8,347 nucleotides of DNA, from assembly GCA_027366075.1 (NCBI GenBank), contig DAHXLI010000017.1:1-8347 (forward strand), given 5' to 3'. The notes under the pieces are model-generated. The model did not search any database. It worked only from the letters and a program-made list of their open reading frames with translations, and was not told the DNA's origin. Shown one piece after another: positions 1 through 6,669 of the stretch (position 1 is its first letter; every line of letters begins with the position of its first letter). The stretch is from Candidatus Parvarchaeota archaeon (GTDB taxonomy: Archaea > Nanobdellota > Nanobdellia > Parvarchaeales > Parvarchaeaceae). The position numbers and the translations under genes are program-made.

Positions 1-460
1 TATAAATTTTTCTTAATAAATATGCAGAAACGGCCAGCATCGCAAATATGGAGGCTTGTCCGGTTGTGCAGAGCAGGCATATAGCGCCTATCTTGAAAAT
101 TTCAAGATAAATCAGATAAAACACTGCAGCCGCGCCAAGCAAAGACAAGGTAAATATCGCGTATAGGAAATATTTTGTCATTTTGTTTTTAATAAAAAGT
201 GCATAGATGCTAGAAAGCGCAAACATGACCGAAAAGAAGACGATGCCGTAGTCGTATAAGCTTATCCCAAGTAAAGTCGAATACGGACTCGCTATAACTT
301 TACCACAGTCTACCGTGGTATTATATATGCTGCAAGAATTTTGCGGTATTATATTAAAACTAAACGATAACGAAAGATAGACCATCGCGCTGATCCCCAA
401 TGCGCTAAAAGCGATTAAAAGATAACGATACAGTTTATAATCTTTTTTGATTTTCTTCAT
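1..460 (-). CDS. VKOR-family membrane thiol oxidoreductase, cut at the left window edge
   Basis: The reading frame opens with ATG at 460 and stays open for 153 codons to the edge, so the stop is not in the window. Four hydrophobic segments lie at about residues 13-33, 67-90, 96-120 and 128-148 after a basic start (MKKIKKDYK). The vitamin K epoxide reductase pattern is clear: Cys43 and Cys52 in the first loop, Ser58 six residues after Cys52 (CGKVIAS), and the CxxC redox pair Cys128-Cys131 (CLLC) at the start of the fourth helix. This matches the spacing known for the family (Cys43, Cys51, Ser57, Cys132, Cys135 in the human enzyme). In prokaryotes VKOR homologues reoxidise a thioredoxin-like partner and pass electrons to quinone, driving disulfide formation outside the cell; that role here is inferred. 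The start lies 12 bp after the tbp stop with no obvious promoter or Shine-Dalgarno sequence, so co-transcription with tbp is likely. Only a few C-terminal residues are probably missing. Confidence 0.9.
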   Translation of the reverse strand, partial: MKKIKKDYKLYRYLLIAFSALGISAMVYLSLSFSFNIIPQNSCSIYNTTVDCGKVIASPYSTLLGISLYDYGIVFFSVMFALSSIYALFIKNKMTKYFLYAIFTLSLLGAAAVFYLIYLEIFKIGAICLLCTTGQASIFAMLAVSAYLLRKIY

Positions 461-472
461 ATGTAAAAAGAC

Positions 473-1006
473 TTAGCCCTTTTTGTTTATCGCAGAAACT
501 AAGACTTTTATTGCGGCGTCTATCTCGGCTATATTTTTAGCACCAGTGCATACTATTTTACCCGTCCCGAATAAGAGGAAGGTTATCTTTGAATTGACTA
601 ATTTGTACACAAGGCCCGGGAACTGTTCAGGGTTATATTCGGTCTCGTCTACGGCATATGCTATCTTGTTTAGATCTAGCGGTCTGTTAAGGTTGCCGCT
701 GGCGACGATGTTCTGTATCTCGATTTTCCAACCAGGTTTTACCCGCACCTTTATCTTTTTCAGTTCTTTAATGAGCTGGGCCATAGCATTGGTTATATCG
801 TCTCTGGATCTCCCGCCAGTGCATACAAGCTTCCCACTGCCGAAAACAAGAAAAGTCACATGTAAGTCCGTCAATCTAAAAACTAATCCAGGGAATTGTT
901 CCGGGTTATACTGAGTGTTAGGCAGCTTCTTCAGTTTTTTTAGTGGAATAGAGACTTTAAGCGATATGCTTGCAACGATATTTTCGACTTTATAAAGTTT
1001 TGCCAT
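473..1006 (-). CDS. tbp: TATA-box binding protein (TBP)
   Basis: A 177-residue protein made of two direct repeats, about 8-86 and 98-175, the saddle-shaped TBP core with almost no extra tail. Each repeat contains YNPEQFPGLV followed by a TFL(V/L)FG(S/T)GK(L/I)VCTG strand. The four DNA-intercalating phenylalanines of the family appear to be present at Phe38, Phe55, Phe129 and Phe146. TBP binds the archaeal box A and recruits TFB and RNA polymerase, so it is the basal transcription factor. The length is that of an archaeal TBP lacking the acidic C-terminal tail. ATG at 1006 is preferred because the family's N-terminal strand begins a few residues later (VENIVAS) and a TATA-like box lies about 31 nt upstream. 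An AGAGGG stretch sits almost against the start, too close for a normal ribosome binding site. It is followed after 12 bp by the VKOR gene and preceded by ileS on the same strand. Confidence 0.97.
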   Translation of the reverse strand: MAKLYKVENIVASISLKVSIPLKKLKKLPNTQYNPEQFPGLVFRLTDLHVTFLVFGSGKLVCTGGRSRDDITNAMAQLIKELKKIKVRVKPGWKIEIQNIVASGNLNRPLDLNKIAYAVDETEYNPEQFPGLVYKLVNSKITFLLFGTGKIVCTGAKNIAEIDAAIKVLVSAINKKG

Positions 1007-1032
1007 ACCCTCTTATTACCTTGCTTCTTTTA

Positions 1033-1042
1033 ATATTTATAG
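1033..1042 (-). promoter_or_regulatory. Box A (TATA) of tbp
   Basis: On the minus strand the sequence CTATAAATATT is centred about 31 nt before the tbp ATG. That spacing predicts transcription starting only a few bases before the start codon. Since TBP is the protein that binds such boxes, self-regulation is possible but not shown by the sequence. A further AT-rich stretch (TATTATATATT) lies at about 1047-1059. Confidence 0.55.
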
Positions 1043-1157
1043 TCTATACAATATATAATAGTTTACTAGCTAATAAAGCTATCTATTCAAGTCAGGTTCT
1101 TTATCTTCTGGGTAAGGATAAAAATATTTTGAAAGATCTACAGATATCGGGTCACTT

Positions 1158-4100
1158 TTATCTAAAAATAGATATGACTACGTTATCCTTTTCAACGGAA
1201 AGATTCTGTATCTTTAGAAGCTTGCCTTCCTTTTTCAGGTTTGCATTGGTTTTTGAAGCTATGTCGCCGAGCATCTCATCTATTATAGGCGACGTTCTTG
1301 CCCCGTTCAGGGTTATATTCAGTCTTATCTGATCCTGCCTGTCCATGCTAAATTCTTTTCTTACCGATTGTATAGCCCTTATTATCTCCCTTTTTAGCCA
1401 CAGCTTACTTACCTCTTCGTTTACGCCCTTGTCTATCACTAGCTTTCCGTCCTTTCCGGCTATTACTTCTAAATTATCCGGCCTAGCCTTTAGGACAAGG
1501 TCGTTATCAGATAATTTGTATTCTTTTGAGTCCGCGAATATATCGATTCCACGGCCGATATGCCTCGCTAGCGTGCTTCTAGTAAGTTCTATAAACTTTG
1601 CGGTTATAGCGGTGACTTCTTCCTGTTTGTACTTTTTTCCCAGTTCTTTGAAATTCAATTCGCAATCAAAGTCGTTTTCGTTCAATTCATAACCTACGTG
1701 CAAAACGTTCCCCAAGGTTTGCAGTATCTCCTCGAGTATCTTGTCTCCGGATATGCCGGGCAATAACATAGAGTTTATCGGCCTTTTTATCGGCAGCTTC
1801 ATTTTTTCTCTTGTCGCCAGCAAATCTTGCAGCAAGCTCATCGTCAACGTCATACGGTTTTCTAAGTCCGGCTCTATCAAGGCCTCTTTTATCTCAGGGA
1901 AATTTGATAGTATCACACTTTTTCCGCCGTTTACGATTCCATGGGCATATTCCGATATGTAAGGCGCGAATATCGAGAAGACTGGCGCGATTTCCCTTAG
2001 TATACCTGAGAACGTCTCAAATGCTGCGCTGTCCTCGTCGTCAAAGATTCTTGACTTGGCGAGTTTTATATAAGTCCTGCTGAAATCGTTTGTCAAGAAA
2101 TCTATGAGGGTATTAACCGCATAGTCAGTTCTAAAATTATCCAGGTCTTCTTTAACTTGCTTTTTTGCGCTGTTCCATCGCGATATTATCCATTTGTCTT
2201 CAAGCTTAAAGCGTCTGTTCTCTTTATCATATTTTTTGAATAAAGGCTTGGTAGAAGCGTAGAGGTTGCATAAATTGTAGATGACGTTTATCGTCTTCAT
2301 CTCGTCTTTTACAGATTCTATAGTAAAAACGACAACGTCGTCCAGCCCTTTTCTAAGTAAGGAAAGCCTTAGAGCATCCCTGCTATAGCCTTCTTTTATC
2401 AGCTCGGAAGGCGGTTTATAGTTCCCTTCACTTTTTGATAATTTATTTCCACCTTCTCCAACGACAAATTTGTGCATAAGAACATTTTTGTAGACTAATT
2501 TCGAGGTCGCCAGGTAACCCATAACTAAAAGCGCATAAAACCATCCGCGTATCTGGTCATTTCCTTCGCATATGAAGTCAGCAGGGAACCATTTATCAAA
2601 CTCTGCATGCTTTGAAGGATAATTAAGACTGGCAAAAGAAGCCGAACCCGAATCGAGCCAAACATCCACTAAGTCGTTTACTCTTGTCGAAACACCGCCA
2701 CATTTGTGGCATTTTATTTTTACATCCTCTAAACTTGCCCTATGCAGGTCTTTGAGTTTCTTTTTTCCGCTTAACTTCAAAAGTTCACTTTTGCTTCCGA
2801 CGACTATTTTTTCATGGCAATCTTTGCATTCCCAGATAGGTAGAGGGGTATTCCAATATCTTTGTCGGGATATGACCCAGTCTTGGGCATTTGATAACCA
2901 GGATTCAAACATTTCCCGTGATATTGAAGGGGCCCAGTGTATGTCTTTAGAAGCGGCTATCAGATCTTTCTTTATTTTACTTATGTTCAAAAACCATTGG
3001 TCGCTTGCCCTAGGTATAAGGGGCGTCTTGCACCTCCAGCAGTGCGGGTAATTATGCAAAACTTTTTGAGTCGCCAATATGGCCCCATCTTCCTGTAGGT
3101 TTTTTATTATCTTTTCGTTTACTTTTAATACGTCTTCATTCTCTAGCCAGCCTGCTTTGTAAGTGAACTTTCCGTCTTCCGTCACTGGAGATAAAATAGG
3201 TAAATTATTCGCAATGCCGATCTTATAGTCCGATTCACCATGGCCAGGTGCGGTATGCACAAGTCCAGTCCCTTCGCTTATCTCTACAAAAGGCACGCCA
3301 TCTTCCGAAACGAATTTACCGCCATCGATTACTTTGCCTATCATTTCTATATTCTCCTTTACTTGCGGAATGTCCGGAAAAAGCGATTTGTATTTTAAGC
3401 CGATCAGCTCCTTTCCGTTTATCTCTTTTTTTACTGAATATTTTATCCCAAGTCGGTCGAGTGCGGATTCTCTGCCTTTTGCAAAGATCACAGTTTTATT
3501 TTCTATCTCGGTCTCTAAATAAGTAAAATCGCCGTTTGCAGCGATAGCTGCGTTAGACGGGAGAGTCCAGGGCGTAGTCGTCCAGACTAGTAAGTATCTG
3601 CCATCCTCAAGTTGAAATAATACATATATTGAAGTATCCTCTTTTTCATAATATTTATCACGCACTTCATAGTTTGACATGGGCGTTCCACACCTGACGC
3701 AGAACCAGGTAGACTTGAAACCTTTATATAACAAGTCAAGGTCGTTCGCATTTTTTATTGCCGCCCAGACGGATTCCATATAAGAATCGTCGTATGTCTT
3801 ATAAGGTCTATTCCCATACCAAAGCAATCCATAGTCCAAAAGTATCGAAGTATTAAGCTTTATCGAGGAATCGGCTATATTTTTGCATTCATCTACGAAT
3901 TTTTCTTCACCAAATTCCTTTATTTCTTTTTTGTTTTTTATGCCGAGCCTCTTTTCTGCTATGACTTCTATTGGTAATCCATGAGTATCCCATCCAGATT
4001 GCATCCTCACGTCGAAACCATTGAGTGTCTTATATCGGATTATGCTGTCTTTTAAGAATATGCCAAAAAGCGTTCCCTCATGCACTTCATTTGTTACAAA

Positions 4101-4235
4101 CGGCGGCCCGTCCAAGAAATAAAATTTTGGCTTGCCTTCAGAAGCTTTTTTAAGCTTATCTAATACTTTTTTACTTTTCCAACCAGAATTTATCTTATTC
4201 TCTATCTCTATGCTATTATAAAAGTTATCAGCCAT
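1158..4235 (-). CDS. ileS: Isoleucyl-tRNA synthetase (class I)
   Basis: A 1025-residue enzyme that attaches isoleucine to tRNA-Ile in the cytoplasm, full length for the archaeal/eukaryotic type. The HIGH-type ATP motif is HEGT at 52-55 after DGPPF, and the second signature is KLSKS at 598-602. The CP1 editing domain that removes Val-tRNA-Ile carries TTTPWTLPSN (219-228) and GTGLVHTAPGHGESD (322-336), including the conserved Asp336. WVISRQRYWNTPLPIW follows at about 453-468; family members usually have Gly where this one has Asn462. Four CxxC pairs (179/182, 399/402, 470/473, 509/512) suggest zinc knuckles. The helical anticodon-binding region starts near 650 and is followed by a C-terminal domain. 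ATG at 4235 fits the expected distance to HEGT and has a TATA box about 24 nt upstream, consistent with a leaderless message. Family identity is certain. Ile rather than Val or Leu specificity rests on overall motif style and length. Confidence 0.96.
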   Translation of the reverse strand: MADNFYNSIEIENKINSGWKSKKVLDKLKKASEGKPKFYFLDGPPFVTNEVHEGTLFGIFLKDSIIRYKTLNGFDVRMQSGWDTHGLPIEVIAEKRLGIKNKKEIKEFGEEKFVDECKNIADSSIKLNTSILLDYGLLWYGNRPYKTYDDSYMESVWAAIKNANDLDLLYKGFKSTWFCVRCGTPMSNYEVRDKYYEKEDTSIYVLFQLEDGRYLLVWTTTPWTLPSNAAIAANGDFTYLETEIENKTVIFAKGRESALDRLGIKYSVKKEINGKELIGLKYKSLFPDIPQVKENIEMIGKVIDGGKFVSEDGVPFVEISEGTGLVHTAPGHGESDYKIGIANNLPILSPVTEDGKFTYKAGWLENEDVLKVNEKIIKNLQEDGAILATQKVLHNYPHCWRCKTPLIPRASDQWFLNISKIKKDLIAASKDIHWAPSISREMFESWLSNAQDWVISRQRYWNTPLPIWECKDCHEKIVVGSKSELLKLSGKKKLKDLHRASLEDVKIKCHKCGGVSTRVNDLVDVWLDSGSASFASLNYPSKHAEFDKWFPADFICEGNDQIRGWFYALLVMGYLATSKLVYKNVLMHKFVVGEGGNKLSKSEGNYKPPSELIKEGYSRDALRLSLLRKGLDDVVVFTIESVKDEMKTINVIYNLCNLYASTKPLFKKYDKENRRFKLEDKWIISRWNSAKKQVKEDLDNFRTDYAVNTLIDFLTNDFSRTYIKLAKSRIFDDEDSAAFETFSGILREIAPVFSIFAPYISEYAHGIVNGGKSVILSNFPEIKEALIEPDLENRMTLTMSLLQDLLATREKMKLPIKRPINSMLLPGISGDKILEEILQTLGNVLHVGYELNENDFDCELNFKELGKKYKQEEVTAITAKFIELTRSTLARHIGRGIDIFADSKEYKLSDNDLVLKARPDNLEVIAGKDGKLVIDKGVNEEVSKLWLKREIIRAIQSVRKEFSMDRQDQIRLNITLNGARTSPIIDEMLGDIASKTNANLKKEGKLLKIQNLSVEKDNVVISIFR

Positions 4236-4254
4236 TAACTAATTCATTATTTTG

Positions 4255-4263
4255 AATATATAA
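4255..4263 (-). promoter_or_regulatory. Box A (TATA) of ileS
   Basis: The minus strand reads CTTATATATTC centred about 24 nt before the ileS ATG, the spacing expected for a leaderless archaeal transcript. No Shine-Dalgarno sequence is visible between it and the start. Confidence 0.6.
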
Positions 4264-4330
4264 GTTTTGTATGAAAAATTAGACCGTCTTCCAATAATAA
4301 GTTAAGAAAACAAATACCGTTTAACCTAAA

Positions 4331-4352
4331 TTTCTTAAATTTAATTAAGAAA
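4331..4352. repeat. AT-rich inverted repeat over the stop codon of the secreted-protein gene
   Basis: Perfect 8-bp arms TTTCTTAA and TTAAGAAA flank a 6-nt spacer. The palindrome covers the TAA stop of the minus-strand gene at 4345. It could form a weak hairpin at the 3' end of that transcript, but it is wholly AT-rich and may be chance. There is no strong T-run after it on the minus strand. Confidence 0.4.
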
Positions 4353-4938
4353 GGTCTGCGGCTATTGTCGAAACTAGCGGTTCTTCACCAATGGACGCAT
4401 TATCAGTGGTAGCTGCTGCAAACATTATTATTTTATTGCCGCTTACTCCAATTACTATTATTTCATTGCCCAGAGCATTAAGTGATTTTCCGTAGGAGAA
4501 GGTCATGCCATTTAAACTATTATTAATTGTTGTCAATATCGAAGCGTTTGAACTAACAAGACCTTTTAAAATATATGCGTAGACTGCGTTCGCATTTGAA
4601 GACTGAGCGATTCTCTCAGCGACTCCATAAACGGGCTTGCTGCTTAGATGGCCGTAATTCGTCACGTAATTCATCGACCAAACTTCACTTACACTGCTTA
4701 CAAGCTGTGGCGGAACACCGTTCGAGTTGCCAAGTCCAGCCGCCCCCGGCGTGCTGCTCTCATTATAGGTTCCACCAGAACCAAAAAGGGATTGTACTTG
4801 ACTTAGAGTCAGAAAAGGGGCGCCTACCCCGTTTGAACTAGAAGAACTAGAAGTCATAGGCAAGACAAATAAGGATACGGCTGCTATTACAATGACAACG
4901 GCTACGACACCGATCCCAACGCTAATTATCTTATTCAT
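4345..4938 (-). CDS. Membrane-anchored secreted protein of unknown function
   Basis: A 197-residue protein I do not recognise. Residues 1-5 are polar and slightly basic, and 6-27 form one strong hydrophobic helix rich in V, I and A, either an uncleaved N-terminal anchor or a signal peptide. A Ser-rich linker (29-36) leads to a globular region of about 155 residues rich in Ser, Asn, Ala and Gly. This composition and sequons at Asn59, Asn131, Asn139 and Asn180 suggest an exposed, possibly glycosylated surface domain. There is no cysteine, so no lipobox and no disulfide. The domain opens with LTLSQVQSLFG and ends in strands such as EIIVIGVSGNKIIMFAA, which suggests an alpha/beta fold. It has its own TATA box about 36 nt upstream of ATG 4938 and sits alone between alaS and ileS on the same strand. 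Surface localisation is well supported; the role is unknown. Confidence 0.85.
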   Translation of the reverse strand: MNKIISVGIGVVAVVIVIAAVSLFVLPMTSSSSSSNGVGAPFLTLSQVQSLFGSGGTYNESSTPGAAGLGNSNGVPPQLVSSVSEVWSMNYVTNYGHLSSKPVYGVAERIAQSSNANAVYAYILKGLVSSNASILTTINNSLNGMTFSYGKSLNALGNEIIVIGVSGNKIIMFAAATTDNASIGEEPLVSTIAADLS

Positions 4939-4967
4939 TAGGCTACGATAGCTTGCAAATTTAAGAA

Positions 4968-4981
4968 CTTATATTTATAGC
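4968..4981 (-). promoter_or_regulatory. Box A (TATA) of the secreted-protein gene
   Basis: The minus strand reads GCTATAAATATAAG centred about 36 nt before the ATG at 4938, predicting a leader of about 10 nt. The element is nearly symmetric and could also be read as a box A on the plus strand (CTTATATTTATAG), directed into the 4982-5165 gap. Confidence 0.55.
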
Positions 4982-5165
4982 TCTCCACATAAGTAATCCG
5001 ACACCAAAATGGGGAACTGAAAAGTATTTCGGGAAGTAACGTTCTTAATAATAGCATAAGAGGGTGGAGGAAAGTCAAAGTTGGATGGAGAGAGGTTTTC
5101 AAGATGTTATAAGTAGACGAATTTACACTTCCAAAATTTGATGAGCCAATCTCCCTACCGGCAGA
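4982..5165. other. Intergenic stretch without a recognisable gene
   Basis: This lies between the alaS stop and the secreted-protein promoter. No convincing reading frame was found. On the plus strand it holds a purine-rich segment (about 5059-5096) that includes GGAGGAAAGTC at 5066-5076, which resembles the first conserved block of RNase P RNA. A 7-bp complementarity joins CTCTCCA (4981-4987) to TGGAGAG (5086-5092). The other conserved RNase P blocks are not visible, so no RNA gene is called. Confidence 0.4.
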
Positions 5166-6638
5166 TTAATCGTGTCCGAATAAGAAGTTGCCCTTTTCCG
5201 AAACTTCTTTGTACTTCTCGGACATAATTTTCTTGGTTTCCTCGCTTTTTGGGTAAGCTAAACCAATTCTCTCGGCTTTTAGTATGACCTTTTTGTTTCC
5301 TAGCTGCTCTTTTATAGAATCAAGACTTTTCATTAATATCCCAAGGTTATCAAGTTTAGTTTCTATTTCGACCGGGTCAGCGTAAGAAGCTATAGCAGAC
5401 GCCGATATTCTCTCCGCTTCGGCCTTTTCGTAAAGCTCTCTAAAATGTTGTGATTCCGAGAAAAATCTCTCAGCAGTCTTGTATACTTCTTCTCGTTTTA
5501 CACCCCAGAGTTCCATCAATTCTTTGACAAGATTATCGAGTTCTTGGATATGTTTAAGTGCGGGCTTGTCTGCCATAAATGTTAACCTAACTACACCATC
5601 TTGTATTCGTTCAGCTTTTATAATCTTAATGAAGTTTACATCACCGGTCCTGTGGCAATGCAAGCCGCCGCAGGCCTCTACGTCATATCCGGCGATTTCT
5701 ACTATTCTTAAAGTCGCATTAGGTATTGCACCGCCTTGGTATATACTCATACCATATTTCATTTCCGCTGCAGTCCTGTCCATCAATTTAACCGTCATCT
5801 CCAGATCCTTGCTAACGGTTTCATTTGCTACCGTTTCTATTTCCTCAAGCTGTTCCCTGGATAATTTATCATAATACGTAATGTCCAGGTGCGCTTTGTC
5901 AACGTCTTTTTCCGCTCCGTTCTGGTAAACGAAATCTCCTAGGACAATCCTAGCTGCGCGGTTTACTATGTGGGTTGCAGTATGGTGTTTTCTCAAGGTT
6001 TCTCTTCTTACGCCGTCTACTTCAAGAGATACGGTTTTACCAACAGCGTCTTTAATAGCCTGATCAAGGAGATGTATTATTATGTTGTCTTTTATTTGCA
6101 CATCTATGACTTTTATTCCGTTAATCGTACCCCCATCTGGTTTCTGGCCGCCCATTTCTGGATAAAATATTGTTTTATCTAATACGATCAAGTTGGGTTT
6201 TATCTTTTTTAGTATCTTCGCTTTAGCCTCGAGCAAACTTTCTTCATAAAACAATCTTTCCGTTTCTTTCAGGCCCTTTATTTCGGTGTCGTCTTCCTTT
6301 TCAGCGCCGAGTTTTATTTTATTTATGTCCGTATAGAACTTCTCAGGTAAAGATACTTTTTTGCCTTCTAATTCAGCTTGGTAACGAATGTCGTCTATAG
6401 TTATTCCTTTTGATTCGTAGAGAGTCTTCATCTCACTTTCTTCCACTTTGCCGGTTTTTATTATTGATGAAACTAACTTAGAATTTCTATCTTTAAATTC
6501 CCTGAATCTTTCTTTTTCTTTATTTATGACTTTTGATATATCAAAGTCATTTAGTTCTGTGAACCAAGATCCAAATTCCTTTTGATGTTCAGCTATTACA
6601 TCATTAAGGTCGATATTCCATTTATTCTTTGCTATCAT
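5166..6638 (-). CDS. alaS: Alanyl-tRNA synthetase, C-terminal part (tRNA recognition and editing), downstream of a frameshift
   Basis: A 490-residue frame from ATG 6638; the frame is actually open further upstream through 6677 and encodes the conserved YNLRNVLRRALL that continues the catalytic half. Residues 1-125 are the helical tRNA-recognition domain. The beta-barrel (about 130-205) contains FYPEMGGQ. The editing domain that hydrolyses Ser- and Gly-tRNA-Ala has the zinc-binding HxxxH (His219, His223 in HHTATH) and CxxxH (Cys323, His327 in CGGLH, where CGGTH is usual), plus YQGGAIP. A helical tail runs from 360 to 490. The Gly-rich loop and the C-Ala (DHHA1-type) domain that normally end archaeal AlaRS are not seen; the protein stops at NFLFGHD. 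ATG 6638 has no promoter-like box or ribosome binding site and lies inside a conserved helix, so it is probably not a true start. Joined to the upstream half the enzyme would be 865 residues, shorter than the roughly 900 usual in archaea. Confidence 0.93.
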   Translation of the reverse strand: MIAKNKWNIDLNDVIAEHQKEFGSWFTELNDFDISKVINKEKERFREFKDRNSKLVSSIIKTGKVEESEMKTLYESKGITIDDIRYQAELEGKKVSLPEKFYTDINKIKLGAEKEDDTEIKGLKETERLFYEESLLEAKAKILKKIKPNLIVLDKTIFYPEMGGQKPDGGTINGIKVIDVQIKDNIIIHLLDQAIKDAVGKTVSLEVDGVRRETLRKHHTATHIVNRAARIVLGDFVYQNGAEKDVDKAHLDITYYDKLSREQLEEIETVANETVSKDLEMTVKLMDRTAAEMKYGMSIYQGGAIPNATLRIVEIAGYDVEACGGLHCHRTGDVNFIKIIKAERIQDGVVRLTFMADKPALKHIQELDNLVKELMELWGVKREEVYKTAERFFSESQHFRELYEKAEAERISASAIASYADPVEIETKLDNLGILMKSLDSIKEQLGNKKVILKAERIGLAYPKSEETKKIMSEKYKEVSEKGNFLFGHD

Positions 6639-6669
6639 CAGCAGAGCTCGTCTTAGGACGTTTCTTAGA

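Noticed and set aside
1120..1130. Possible ileS terminator (T run on the minus strand, AAAATATTTT on the plus strand)
   Set aside because: The run is only five T and lies close to the tbp promoter; not distinguishable from AT-rich background.
483..1332. Plus-strand open frames opposite tbp and the 3' end of ileS
   Set aside because: They overlap strongly supported minus-strand genes and encode low-complexity Ser/Phe/Leu-rich products with no motif; they are antisense shadows.
1345..3526. Several plus-strand open frames opposite ileS
   Set aside because: IleRS motifs cover this whole stretch on the minus strand; the opposite frames have no family features or promoters.
5066..5076. RNase P RNA-like GGAGGAAAGTC
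   Set aside because: The matching distal block (ACAGAA...GGC type) and other conserved RNase P elements are not found nearby; an 11-nt match alone is not enough.
5115..5185. Continuation of alaS in another frame after 5166 (reading DTINLPVGRLAHQ then a stop)
   Set aside because: Only about 17 codons long, no homopolymer at the crossing point and no resemblance to the expected C-Ala end; such a short open frame is expected by chance.
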